Below, piece after piece: positions 35,033 through 43,574 of a DNA stretch of 64,000 nt; position 1 is the first letter of the stretch, and every line of letters begins with the position of its first letter. The stretch comes from JAUIET01 sp045106985 (lineage in GTDB: Bacteria; Pseudomonadota; Gammaproteobacteria; Pseudomonadales; JAUIET01), in the NCBI GenBank assembly GCA_045106985.1, contig JBGCFQ010000040.1, forward strand, positions 1 through 64,000, in the 5' to 3' direction. The notes beneath the pieces are model-generated. The model did no database searches. It saw only the letters and a list, made by a program, of their open reading frames with translations, and was not told where the DNA came from. Position numbers and translations under genes: made by a program.

Positions 35033-36004
35033 TTATGAAGCCTTTCCCGCTGCTCTTGCTGCTGGAGGGTGCTGCAGGCGCTTTTTCAGCTCAATCAGCT
35101 TGTTAACGATAAGTTGACTATTAGAAGGGCCAACTCGCAGTAACAGTTTTTGCACGGCTGCTAAGTTTTCTATCTCTGAGTCTACGTACTTGTAAGTTAC
35201 GCCAACTTTCATCAAATGGGGTGGAGCGTTCAGCTTGGGTGTTTCCAGCATAAGCCCCATTGTTCTGAGTACCTCAAGGTGCAGAGACTTATTCGGTTCA
35301 CCGAGTTCAGCAAATGCCCTCTTCATTACTGGCCAAAAGAAGCGGTAAATGGAGACTATCCTATCAGAATTCAACAAAGAAAATGCCTTGGCATAGGCGT
35401 CGTATCGACTGAAAGAAGCGGGATCAATCGTCAGCTCACCATCTTTGTTTAACACAGAAAACTGTTCGGCGGGACGTGCGATAGGTAGATATCGATATGC
35501 TATATCTCCGTAGGAGAGATTATAAATAACTATGGCAAACCTACGAGCCAAGTCTTCAGCTTCCGACCATTCAATAATGTTGGAGGCTGGTTTAAGAAGC
35601 TTTAATTGATAAAGCATAGCTCCATCGCTTGAGTTCAGCGCAGGCACGCTAGCTGGGAGCCCGTATTTGCGCAGAACTTTAGGGTCGGAAAGTGGTAGAG
35701 GTGCACGTTCATCGACGACAGAAGCAGCAGAAGCAGAAGTCGAAATCTCAGTGTCTGTACGCGGACTCTCTGCAGAGAAGCTTAGCGCGTCAATGTCTGA
35801 GGAGGGGGAGCGCGAAGCTGACGGTTTGTTGTCCGCCACTACAGAAAGGTCCACATCAGCGTTCGAAAGGTAATGGTAAACATAAGCGCTACCTACGATC
35901 AAAATGACGACAACTAGTATGATTTCAATTATAGGTAATCGAGCGCTTCCCAAGCTGCGATGAAAAGAGGGTAATGGAAAACTGCTGTTTAAAAAAGATT
36001 TCAT
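35033..36004 (-). CDS. Single-pass membrane protein, function unknown
   Basis: A 323-residue protein. I take the ATG at 36004, preceded by GGAG at six bases, over the longer frame to 36034. A short cytoplasmic Arg/Ser-rich segment is followed by one hydrophobic helix (PIIEIILVVVILIVGSAYVY) around residues 25-45. Then comes a Ser/Asp-rich, low-complexity linker to about residue 110, then a helical C-terminal domain of around 200 residues with a closing basic tail (KKRLQHPPAARAAGKAS). I know no family for this domain. The design (anchor, flexible linker, folded periplasmic domain) resembles envelope scaffold or inhibitor proteins, but no function can be claimed. Confidence 0.65.
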   Translation of the reverse strand: MKSFLNSSFPLPSFHRSLGSARLPIIEIILVVVILIVGSAYVYHYLSNADVDLSVVADNKPSASRSPSSDIDALSFSAESPRTDTEISTSASAASVVDERAPLPLSDPKVLRKYGLPASVPALNSSDGAMLYQLKLLKPASNIIEWSEAEDLARRFAIVIYNLSYGDIAYRYLPIARPAEQFSVLNKDGELTIDPASFSRYDAYAKAFSLLNSDRIVSIYRFFWPVMKRAFAELGEPNKSLHLEVLRTMGLMLETPKLNAPPHLMKVGVTYKYVDSEIENLAAVQKLLLRVGPSNSQLIVNKLIELKKRLQHPPAARAAGKAS

Positions 36005-36499
36005 AAACTCTCCACCTTCAACTAACGTCTTCATAGTAACCGAAAGGGCAGCTATGAATGAGAACAGCGGCTAAGCGCCACAGATCTATTTCTTAGTATC
36101 TTTCGAAATTTGTATGCTGAGTAGATTTATAACGGCAATTGTGCGTTGTAAGAATCGACAAGGTGACTTCACTTGGACTCGTCTACCATTCCAGTGCATA
36201 TGTTACTCGATCTCTGGCTTCGCTCAAAAAATATAGGGCAGAAACCGAGTAACGGAGCGTATTTCGCGATAGGCGCGATAGCCTTTGATACCAGTGAGTT
36301 TTTAGAGGAAGCTGCCCACTCGGAAGGTGGTTTCATGTGATCGTTAGGTAAGTCGGCAGGTGACCAACGGTCAGCTGCCGCGACCAGCATCGTTTATGCA
36401 TTAGCAGAAACTGCTGTAGTGAAGGATGCTTTTGGCGCATGATCGGTTTGCCGCAATCTACAGAGTCGCTGTTCAAATTAGCGTGCTAAAGTTAAGGTG
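36005..36499. other. Non-coding stretch of about 495 bases
   Basis: Only short open frames occur here; the longest, 73 codons on the minus strand (36169-36390), has no ribosome site, no recognisable motif and low-complexity composition. I see no tRNA, no repeat, no strong hairpin and no obvious regulatory box. It separates the end of the DUF6122-like gene from the promoter side of the unknown membrane protein gene, so it probably contains the promoter of the latter. Confidence 0.5.
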
Positions 36500-36826
36500 T
36501 TAGATCGCAGGTGTAATCCACACTCCATTAGTTACCTGGCAATCTATGGCATCCAGTGCCATGTGCACAGATAGGCCAAACCCGAGCCATCGAGTTTTTG
36601 GTATAAAACAAAGCGCGACGTAAAAAAAGATAAACCAGAGCTGATGCAGTGGGTGGAAACCGATGCTACAACGCCCCGGATCGTATATGGGATTAGCCAA
36701 GAGGTGATCAACATCTACGAGCATTGTGGCCATCATTACAAAATAGGCTGCTCGCCAGTTCGCCCTAAAGAAGAGAGCAGCTATCAACGCCGGAACTAGA
36801 AAATGTAGGGCTAGGTGAAAGGTCAT
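36500..36826 (-). CDS. DUF6122-like small membrane protein
   Basis: A 108-residue membrane protein with three or four hydrophobic helices. It carries a metal-ligand-like set, LALHFLVPALIA at the start and MLVDVDHLLANP (D-x-D-H) in the middle, then HPLHQLWFIFFYVALCFIP and LSVHMALDAIDC. The pattern resembles the DUF6122 family and, more distantly, YdjM-type membrane hydrolases. Its start overlaps the stop of the TRIC channel gene as ATGA, so the two are translationally coupled. Function unknown. Confidence 0.65.
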   Translation of the reverse strand: MTFHLALHFLVPALIAALFFRANWRAAYFVMMATMLVDVDHLLANPIYDPGRCSIGFHPLHQLWFIFFYVALCFIPKTRWLGFGLSVHMALDAIDCQVTNGVWITPAI

Positions 36827-37446
36827 AAATACCGGTTGGGAAGCGTTAGCTTATAGGCAATGGCAGCTCCGCGCAGGCAAAAAGAAACCAAAAAGGACAT
36901 TATCACTGCCAAGCTATCAGGCATGTTGAACAAGACACAAACTACATAGGTGAATGATCCCAGCAGGGCTGCAGTGACATATATCTCCGGTCGCATTAGC
37001 GTTAACACTTGCGCACAAAGCACATCGCGCATGATCCCACCGAAAGTGGCTGTCATTACGCCCATTACCACAGCAATCAGAGGCGATACGTCGGCCGCTA
37101 ACGCCGATCTGGCTCCCATCACGGCAAAGACTGCGAGTCCAATGGCGTCCATCCACAATATCCAACGCTGGCGGGAATGAAGCATGTTTACCGAATAGTA
37201 GGTAATAGTAGCCGCAGCGACGCAAAGGTAGATGTTGCTAGGGTCAGTAACCCAAGATACCGGGCTTACACCCAGTAATAAGTCTTTTAACGTCCCTCCA
37301 CCCAAACCAGTCACTGTGCCAATCAAGATAAAACCAAGAATGTCCATCTTCTTTTCGGCTGCATATAGAGCCCCTGATATCGCAAATACGACCACGCCAA
37401 GAATGGAAAACGCGTCCATTGTTAAGTAAACAAGTTGGTCATCCAT
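36823..37446 (-). CDS. TRIC/UPF0126-family cation channel-like membrane protein
   Basis: From the ATG at 37446 (MDDQLVYLTMDAF) the product is 207 residues, matching the usual size of bacterial YadS/TRIC proteins. The frame can be extended to 37563, but with no better ribosome site. The two internal repeats, each with three helices, are visible: VVFAISGALYAAEKKMDILG with the Gly-rich GTVTGLGGGTLKDLLLG, then AVFAVMGARSALAADVSPL with GVMTATFGGIMRDVLC. Repeats of this kind build homotrimeric potassium-permeable channels. Its stop overlaps the DUF6122-like start. Confidence 0.88.
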   Translation of the reverse strand: MDDQLVYLTMDAFSILGVVVFAISGALYAAEKKMDILGFILIGTVTGLGGGTLKDLLLGVSPVSWVTDPSNIYLCVAAATITYYSVNMLHSRQRWILWMDAIGLAVFAVMGARSALAADVSPLIAVVMGVMTATFGGIMRDVLCAQVLTLMRPEIYVTAALLGSFTYVVCVLFNMPDSLAVIMSFLVSFCLRGAAIAYKLTLPNRYL

Positions 37447-37728
37447 GCTGAAAATAAGTCCTTTGATCTCTCTGATGCTTCTGGGCGATAGAGTAAAGCA
37501 GCTTTTACTGCTATTCATTTGAAATTGCTGTAATAGCTTGGCAGGGACAATACGTGCAAGCATTGTCGCCCGGAGACCACTGCTTGTAAGCTATCGCAAT
37601 GCTATTCGCTTTCAGCTTTTGCTTCTATATTGCTTTTGTTCTGTCAGTAATACGCCTAGCGCAGCGCAAGCAGTAAGATTCACGCTGGCCGGCTTTAGAG
37701 ATTAATCGTTGTGAGACAAAGTGAATCT

Positions 37729-38616
37729 TTATACCAGAGCCCTCTCAAACAATGCCAACATTCTAGCCCAGGCAAGCTCCGCTTGCGCTTTGTGATAAAC
37801 AGTTGAATCCAAAGCGCACCAACCATGCATCGTGTCTTTGTATACTGTAATTTCTGCCGGCACGCCTGCTGCTTTATAAGCCGCAGCAAGAACCTCTTTC
37901 ATTTGCGGGTTTTTGGCATCGTCATTTTCTGCGATCGCGTGCAGTACATGTGCCGGAGACTTCGGGATCAGTAAATGCGGGCTGTCGGTCTTATCAGTGG
38001 CCATGCCTCCGCCATGAAAAGACGCTGCGGCACCTACACGATTTGGAGCAGCTGCGGCTGTTCGCATGATTAATGGACCGCCCATGCAATAACCAGCCGT
38101 GCCCATTTTTCGTGTAATATCGACGCCGTCCTGTTGGTCGAGAAAGCTGATGTAAGCTTTGGCATCTGATATGGCATTAGATTCACCAAGTTTACGTGCC
38201 ATTCCAATCAAGTAGGCACGAGTATCGGGGTCGCTAAAGCTGGCCTCAGGGCCAACCACCGGTGCTTTGGCGTCTCGATAGAATTGATTTACAACTAACA
38301 CGGCATAGCCGGCCTCAGCAAGACGTTTGCCCATCGCCTTATAGGCTGTCCTAAGCCCTTTTATATCCGGCCACATTAAAACGGCGGGGTGTTTTCCAAT
38401 TGACGGTCTCACGAAATAGCAGTCGGAAATACCGTTTGCCATTGTGACGTCCACGTCTGACTCAGTAATGTCCATAGCATTTGCCGAGTCCGGTATCAGT
38501 GCAGCCATGCCCGCAGCGACACCCACAGATAGGCCAATAGAAACTCCAAGCTTGCCAAACTCTCGTCTTTTGAGTAGGTATTCTTGGTTTTCCTGTTCAG
38601 TATTTTCGTCGCACAT
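37729..38616 (-). CDS. Exported dienelactone hydrolase-family protein
   Basis: An alpha/beta hydrolase of the dienelactone hydrolase family, 295 residues. I use the ATG at 38616, preceded by GGGAG at seven bases. The N-terminus bears a twin-arginine-like signal (LKRREFGKLGVSIGLSVG) that predicts export. The nucleophile elbow G-Y-C-M-G-G holds the catalytic Cys, and the catalytic His is in MHGWCALDS; the Asp lies in the NDDAKN region. These enzymes open lactone rings in aromatic degradation, but many homologues have other esterase roles. Divergent from the TSUP transporter with 62 bases between starts. Confidence 0.87.
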   Translation of the reverse strand: MCDENTEQENQEYLLKRREFGKLGVSIGLSVGVAAGMAALIPDSANAMDITESDVDVTMANGISDCYFVRPSIGKHPAVLMWPDIKGLRTAYKAMGKRLAEAGYAVLVVNQFYRDAKAPVVGPEASFSDPDTRAYLIGMARKLGESNAISDAKAYISFLDQQDGVDITRKMGTAGYCMGGPLIMRTAAAAPNRVGAAASFHGGGMATDKTDSPHLLIPKSPAHVLHAIAENDDAKNPQMKEVLAAAYKAAGVPAEITVYKDTMHGWCALDSTVYHKAQAELAWARMLALFERALV

Positions 38617-38678
38617 AGTGTTCTCCCAGAGGTAGGCTTGGTTTATCTTACAATGGAGGTGCAAGCTGCGCGAACTTT

Positions 38679-39572
38679 ATGGGCGACCGAGCACTAAATG
38701 CTGGATTGATTGCCAAATACGCAGATCTTCAACATGTTATAATTGCTGATTACAACACTCAGTTCCAATGCGCTCGCGCCACTTGGCTAACAACTCTCAA
38801 GGACCCTCTTTCGTTGGAAGCGCTTTTCGGTGTGAATGCCCCGCAACTGTTGTTTTTGTATGCAGTAGTTATCGCCGCGTCAGTGCTTCGTTCGTTTACC
38901 GGTTTCGGTTTTGCCTTGGCCGCAGTTCCTGGGTTTTCGTGGGTGCTGGCCCCCACCGATGCCGTGGTGCTAAGCGCCGGCTTGGCGTTGGCCATCAGTT
39001 TTATGGGGCTTGGAACCTATTGGGGTTTGGTGTCTTTTAAATCAATGAGGCCGATGTTGCTAATGTCAGTGTTGGGGACAGTAATCGGCGCTTCATTGCT
39101 TAGCTTTATTTCTGTAAAGCTGTTCCAGCTGTTGATCGCAGTATCGATTTTTGTAGCCTGTACTGCGCTAACGCAGGTGAAAGCATCTCAACCATTTCGA
39201 TGTCCAACACTCGGCTGGATCGCAGGTTTGAGCTCGGGCTTAATGAATGGCGCTCTCGCTATACCTGGTCCACCGGTTATTGTATTTGCCTTATTAACGC
39301 AGCCGGACCCTGCGCGAAGTAGGGCCTTGCTGATGACCTTCTTTATGCTGTCGGCATTGGTGGCGTTATGCACTTTCACTGTCTCGGGCTTTGTTCGCTT
39401 GCCCACCATCTATCTCTTTTTAGCAGTTCTGCCAGTTCTTTACCTTAGTAACAAGGTGGGCTACGTCCTGTTTAGTCGATACTCAGGGTTGTTCTATCGG
39501 CGCATCGCTATGCTGGCACTGCTCGCTATGGGCGCCTCGATATTGGTTCGTGTAGTTTGGTTTAGTCATTAA
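38679..39572 (+). CDS. TSUP-family (TauE/SafE) anion exporter
   Basis: A polytopic membrane protein of 297 residues. After a polar start of about 50 residues, around eight helices follow with the two TSUP repeats: LYAVVIAASVLRSFTGFGFALAAVPG and, in the second half, GLSSGLMNGALAIPGPPVIVF (the conserved G-x-x-x-G-P-P type stretch). Family members move sulfite, sulfoacetate, taurine-derived anions or other organosulfur and carboxylate anions. The true start may be internal, because the first 50 residues are not part of the core. The neighbouring sulfotransferase is too far away to be a partner. Confidence 0.82.
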   Translation: MGDRALNAGLIAKYADLQHVIIADYNTQFQCARATWLTTLKDPLSLEALFGVNAPQLLFLYAVVIAASVLRSFTGFGFALAAVPGFSWVLAPTDAVVLSAGLALAISFMGLGTYWGLVSFKSMRPMLLMSVLGTVIGASLLSFISVKLFQLLIAVSIFVACTALTQVKASQPFRCPTLGWIAGLSSGLMNGALAIPGPPVIVFALLTQPDPARSRALLMTFFMLSALVALCTFTVSGFVRLPTIYLFLAVLPVLYLSNKVGYVLFSRYSGLFYRRIAMLALLAMGASILVRVVWFSH

Positions 39573-39622
39573 CGTCGCTTGATAGCCGCTTTTCGAGCGC
39601 GTCAGCTCCAATCGCATTTCAA

Positions 39623-39636
39623 TTGATCTCGATCAA
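39623..39636 (+). promoter_or_regulatory. FNR box and promoter of hemerythrin-hemN
   Basis: TTGAT-CTCG-ATCAA is a perfect match to the FNR/Anr palindrome. Its centre is 41.5 bases before 39671, and TAGCAT (39659-39664) fits a -10 element for a start there, which is the class II activation arrangement. It lies 65 bases before the hemerythrin ATG. Position and sequence together make it a convincing site for the FNR protein encoded at 42095. Confidence 0.88.
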
Positions 39637-39700
39637 ATACAGAGCAGTCTTGTTCTCTTAGCATGTACTTTCTTTATGACTCATGCAGAAAGGAACAGCT

Positions 39701-40597
39701 ATGGCCGCTAAGCGCCGTTCTTCTCAAGATAAGAATCGAACCAGGGTTATGCAACGTTTGCACGATGAGCACGGCTATATAGGCAAACTACGCCGAGCTA
39801 TGTTTGACGAAGTATCGAGAGCCGGTAGGCGAGGGCAAATCGATGTTGCACTTATTCGCGACATGATGCGTTACCTAATGGAGTTTCCGGACAAGCACCA
39901 TCACCCTTTGGAAGACCGCATATTTGAAAAACTCTTAGAGCAACGCAGCAGTGTGCGATCCGATGTTTTGGAGCTAATGGCAGAGCATAAGGACTTAGCA
40001 GCAGAGAGCCAATATCTGTATCACAAGCTCAATGCTGTGTATCGTGGTGATGAAAAACTACAACCTCATATGTTGCGCTCTACAATTGAGGAGTTCCTAA
40101 AGTTTTATGCCGAGCACGTAAAACGAGAGGAGACGATCGTCTTCCCCGCAGCGCAAAAGCAATTGTCGGCCGACGACTGGCGAGACATAGCAAAGGCATT
40201 TAAAGAGGTTGATGACCCTGTATTTGAGAGCGGCAAGCGCGGCGATTTTGCTCCGCTCAGGGCAAGGCTTGAAAATGGCATGGATGTCGCTGTTGCGGGT
40301 ATTACTTTCGCCGAAATGATCGGTGTGTATTCCTTTCTGGGTGCCGCAGGCGCACTGGCCGAGGGTGCCGCAGAATTGCATCAGTTGAATCAGGAGCAGT
40401 GGCGCAATTTTCATCAAGGAAGTCGTACAGCTATTACGGAGGCTAACTCGGTGCGAGATGCACTTGACCGTTTAGTGACAGCCAACAGCTTGCTGCTGCA
40501 ACGAGGGCTGCTTGGCTATTGGAACATTAGCAGACGTACAGCGAAAGCCAGTCTGCAGCCGCTTAGCAGTGTGAGCCGGTCACTTTTCAGGAGCTGA
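39701..40597 (+). CDS. Hemerythrin-like di-iron protein
   Basis: A 298-residue protein whose first 160 residues form a hemerythrin HHE four-helix bundle: LHDEHGYIGKL, FPDKHHHPLEDRIFE, a His-rich MAEHKDLAAES and FYAEHVKREETIVFP supply the iron ligands. The remaining helical part, about 130 residues, has no recognised fold. Such proteins sense or store oxygen or nitric oxide. I choose the ATG at 39701, because AAAGGA stands seven bases upstream; an earlier ATG at 39683 has none. An FNR box precedes it. It is followed after 6 bases by hemN, so it is part of the low-oxygen regulon. Confidence 0.85.
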   Translation: MAAKRRSSQDKNRTRVMQRLHDEHGYIGKLRRAMFDEVSRAGRRGQIDVALIRDMMRYLMEFPDKHHHPLEDRIFEKLLEQRSSVRSDVLELMAEHKDLAAESQYLYHKLNAVYRGDEKLQPHMLRSTIEEFLKFYAEHVKREETIVFPAAQKQLSADDWRDIAKAFKEVDDPVFESGKRGDFAPLRARLENGMDVAVAGITFAEMIGVYSFLGAAGALAEGAAELHQLNQEQWRNFHQGSRTAITEANSVRDALDRLVTANSLLLQRGLLGYWNISRRTAKASLQPLSSVSRSLFRS

Positions 40598-40603
40598 GCC
40601 CAA

Positions 40604-41986
40604 GTGCACGATAGCCACTTTGTTTGGGACGCTGACTTTTTGCGCCGCTATGATGTTCGCGGCCCGCGTTACACTTCCTACCCAGGCGCACAGACATTCA
40701 GTGCTAACTATGGGGTTGATGAGCATGAACATTGCTTGCAGGCCAAAAATAGTTCATCAGAGCCCCTTTCGCTGTATATCCACATACCTTTCTGCGAGAA
40801 CATTTGCTACTACTGTGCCTGCAATAAAATCGTTACAAGAGATCATTCGAAAGCCAATAAGTACTTAGAGTTCTTGTATAAAGAAGCGTCGATGGTAGCC
40901 GAGCGCGTTGGTAAACGCCGGCAGATTACTTCGTTGCATTTCGGTGGTGGTACGCCCACTTTTCTAGATCGAGGGCAGTTGACCGAGTTGGTTTATCAGT
41001 TGGCGACCGAATTTTCTTTCAGCAGTGAACAAGGTCGGGAGTTCAGCATAGAGATTGATCCACGAACTGTAGAGCGCGATACATTGAGCTTATTGAAGGG
41101 ACTTGGATTTAACCGCATTAGTATGGGTGTGCAAGATTTTAGTCCCGTCGTACAGCGCGCCGTAAATCGCCTGCAGTCCAAAGAGCATGTTGCTAAGCTA
41201 ACAAGTGCCGCGCGAGACTTTGGCTTCGACTCAATAAGCTACGACTTAATAGTCGGTTTGCCAGAGCAGACAGTCGAGTCATTTTCAAAAACCATTGAAA
41301 GCGTTGTTATGCTAAAACCAGATCGAATCGCGTTGTATAACTACGCACACTTGCCTCGGCAGTTTCCATCGCAGCGGGCTTTGGACCGCTTAACAATTCC
41401 TGGGGCCAGCGAAAAACTCAAAATGATATGCGTTGCGGCCAACACATTGCTTTCCAATGGCTATCGGTACATAGGCATGGACCACTTTGTTCTCGAGAGC
41501 GATCGTATGGCCGAGGCGGCGAGTTCGGGAAGGTTGCAGCGAAGTTTTCAGGGCTATTCCATAATCAATGCGCCCGAAACCATTGGCTTGGGTGTATCTT
41601 CGATTAGTACCTTCGCTAAGAATTACTCTCAGAATCATAAACAGCTCGAAGACTACTACAAGGCCATCGATGGTGGGCTGTTGCCGGTTGCTCGCGGACT
41701 GTCGCTTAATCAAGACGATATTATCCGTCGTGACCTTATAAACAGAATAATCAGCCGGTTATACGTCAATACAACGTCGTTTTCGCAACAATACTCCATC
41801 AACTTTGACCAATACTTTATTGCAGCTAAGAATGGCTTGCACAGTGCGGCGCAGGATGGATTGATAGAGCTGGAGAAGGATTCAATTCGTGTTACAGAGC
41901 GTGGGCGCCTGCTGCTGAGAAATATCTGTATGCTATTCGACAGCTATCTTGATTCAACATCAACAACATTTTCTCGAACACTGTAA
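40604..41986 (+). CDS. hemN: Oxygen-independent coproporphyrinogen III dehydrogenase HemN
   Basis: HemN is the radical-SAM enzyme that converts coproporphyrinogen III to protoporphyrinogen IX without oxygen, supplying heme when oxygen is low. The 460 residues match the family: the early PRYTSYPGAQTF, the 4Fe-4S ligands in CENICYYC followed by ACNK, the HFGGGTPTFL motif and the SMGVQDFSP region. It starts with GTG; AGGAG lies about ten bases upstream. It is just 6 bases after the hemerythrin gene and so depends on the same FNR box at 39623. HemN is a known FNR/Anr target. Confidence 0.96.
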   Translation: MHDSHFVWDADFLRRYDVRGPRYTSYPGAQTFSANYGVDEHEHCLQAKNSSSEPLSLYIHIPFCENICYYCACNKIVTRDHSKANKYLEFLYKEASMVAERVGKRRQITSLHFGGGTPTFLDRGQLTELVYQLATEFSFSSEQGREFSIEIDPRTVERDTLSLLKGLGFNRISMGVQDFSPVVQRAVNRLQSKEHVAKLTSAARDFGFDSISYDLIVGLPEQTVESFSKTIESVVMLKPDRIALYNYAHLPRQFPSQRALDRLTIPGASEKLKMICVAANTLLSNGYRYIGMDHFVLESDRMAEAASSGRLQRSFQGYSIINAPETIGLGVSSISTFAKNYSQNHKQLEDYYKAIDGGLLPVARGLSLNQDDIIRRDLINRIISRLYVNTTSFSQQYSINFDQYFIAAKNGLHSAAQDGLIELEKDSIRVTERGRLLLRNICMLFDSYLDSTSTTFSRTL

Positions 41987-42094
41987 GCTGTTTCTCTAGC
42001 TAAGTCTGGATTCTGCTTCTATGATGACCCTGTCTATTAATTGGGTGGCTGTCGATCTGTCTATGAACCCTCAGGAACTATGGAAGCCTTACAC

Positions 42095-42826
42095 ATGCCA
42101 TTGGAACAGGTAACGTGTCCGCATAACGAAAACATCAGCTGTGCCAGCTGCAGGCTTTCGAGCATCTGTTTACCATTATCAATGGCGACAGACGACGTTG
42201 TTAAACTAGAAGCTATTGTTCAACAAGGTAAGCCTCTGCACAAAGGTGAGACTCTGTATAAACAGGGTGGTGACTTCCAGTCGGTGTATGCCGTGCGCTC
42301 GGGTGCACTCAAGGCGTACAGTGTCACCAGCGCAGGCGAAGAGCAGGTTGTAGGCTTTTACCTTCCCGGCGAAATTCTGGGTATTGATGGAATAGCCGGG
42401 CACGCGTACACAAGTACGGCTGTTGCATTGGATACAGCAGCAGTCTGCGAAATTCCATTTTCCCAGCTAGCGCATCTCAGTCGTGAGCTGCCAGAGCTTC
42501 AGCGTCAATTTTTCCGAATTATGAGCCGCGGTATTAGCGATGATCAGAAACTACTAACACTGATTAGCAAGAATACTGCAGACGAGCGCGTCGCCTCATT
42601 CCTGTTGAGTCTTTCGGCTAGACATGTACAACGCCAATTGTCTGGCAGTCGTTTTCAATTGGCTATGTCTCGCCAGGATATAGGCAATTTTCTTGGCTTA
42701 ACTATTGAAACCGTCAGTCGTGTTTTAAGCAAATTCAAGAAAAGTAATGTGATAGCAGTAAATGGTAAGGATGTGAACATCCTCGACGCTGCGACACTCA
42801 AGGATATTGCTAAAGTCATGCATTGA
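42095..42826 (+). CDS. fnr: FNR/Anr oxygen-sensing transcription regulator
   Basis: A Crp/Fnr-family activator, 243 residues from the ATG at 42095 (GGAAG eight bases upstream; longer starts at 42041 and 42080 are possible). The oxygen-sensing cluster ligands are Cys16, Cys19, Cys25 and Cys118, each exactly four less than Cys20/23/29/122 of E. coli FNR. The cyclic-nucleotide-type beta barrel and the dimerisation helix follow; the HTH reads SRQDIGNFLGLTIETVSRVL with the E-x-x-S-R recognition residues of FNR. It therefore should bind TTGAT-N4-ATCAA, present at three sites in this island. No FNR box stands directly before its own gene. Confidence 0.95.
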   Translation: MPLEQVTCPHNENISCASCRLSSICLPLSMATDDVVKLEAIVQQGKPLHKGETLYKQGGDFQSVYAVRSGALKAYSVTSAGEEQVVGFYLPGEILGIDGIAGHAYTSTAVALDTAAVCEIPFSQLAHLSRELPELQRQFFRIMSRGISDDQKLLTLISKNTADERVASFLLSLSARHVQRQLSGSRFQLAMSRQDIGNFLGLTIETVSRVLSKFKKSNVIAVNGKDVNILDAATLKDIAKVMH

Positions 42827-42846
42827 ACTGCCTAGTTGCTTATTGT

Positions 42847-42860
42847 TTGATTTAGATCAA
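42847..42860 (+). promoter_or_regulatory. FNR box and promoter of the yip1-cco operon
   Basis: TTGAT-TTAG-ATCAA is a perfect FNR palindrome. Its centre is 41.5 bases before 42895, with TAATCT at 42883-42888 as a weak -10, the class II geometry. It lies between the fnr stop and the yip1 start, so the cbb3 operon appears to be activated by the regulator encoded just upstream. Confidence 0.88.
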
Positions 42861-42917
42861 TTACCATAGTCTACCTGCTTGCTAATCTTCTAACCATCTT
42901 ACAGATGGCAAGAAATC

Positions 42918-43520
42918 ATGCTGGCTACCAACCCATTTGGGTATCTTCTTTCACCTGAAACGCAATGGCGGTATCTCGCCGATAAACCACTCGACAGTTT
43001 TGTGGGAATGATGGCCTACCCAGCGTTTATGGCATTGTTACCGGCTGCGGCGTGGCATTTCGGAGTAACTGAGATTGGCTGGCGAGTTGCTCAAGGCGAT
43101 GCAGTAAAACTAACCCCGGAAAGTGCCGTGCCGATAATTGCACTGTTTTACTTTGCGATGCTTGGCGCTGTGATAGTGATTGGCTACCTAACTCATTGGA
43201 TGTCACAGACTTACGGTGCCGAAACCAGTGTGGCGAAAGGGATTAGTGTGATTGGTTTCGCATGCACGCCCCTGTTCTTGGTGGGACTCGTCGGATTTTA
43301 CCCCTTGCTTTGGCTTGATCTGGTGGCAGGCATAGTTGCCGTTTGCTGGGCGCTGTACTTGCTTTATACCGGTGTTCCAATCGTTATGCGCCAGCCCGCT
43401 GAGCAGGGGTTTCTGTATGCAAGCGCCATCGTTGCCGTCGCCATGGTGATGGTGATATGCATTATGGGCGGCAGCGTTATGTTATGGGACTTCGGCGCGG
43501 CCCCCGTATTTTCTGATTAA
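42918..43520 (+). CDS. Yip1-domain membrane protein
   Basis: A 200-residue membrane protein with five to six hydrophobic helices in the Yip1 pattern, the last ending WDFGAAPVFSD. It has no catalytic motif. It is the first gene after the FNR box, 54 bases before the ccoN ATG, so it should be transcribed with the cbb3 operon. A role in oxidase assembly or membrane organisation is conceivable; none is established from the sequence. The ATG at 42918 has a weak purine run upstream; another ATG at 42905 is in a different frame. Confidence 0.75.
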   Translation: MLATNPFGYLLSPETQWRYLADKPLDSFVGMMAYPAFMALLPAAAWHFGVTEIGWRVAQGDAVKLTPESAVPIIALFYFAMLGAVIVIGYLTHWMSQTYGAETSVAKGISVIGFACTPLFLVGLVGFYPLLWLDLVAGIVAVCWALYLLYTGVPIVMRQPAEQGFLYASAIVAVAMVMVICIMGGSVMLWDFGAAPVFSD

Positions 43521-43574
43521 GCCGGTACTACTCGCTACCACGTTACAACGAACACTTATTTGCTAGGGGAAACT

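Noticed and set aside
34888..35106. 72-codon plus-strand open frame
   Set aside because: It overlaps the end of the unknown membrane protein gene, lacks a ribosome site and reads like random sequence.
36169..36390. 73-codon minus-strand open frame
   Set aside because: No ribosome site, no recognisable motif and low-complexity composition; treated as non-coding.
37677..37727. GATTCAC/GTGAATC repeat beside the dienelactone hydrolase stop
   Set aside because: Arms are 37 bases apart with no T tract; not convincing as a terminator.
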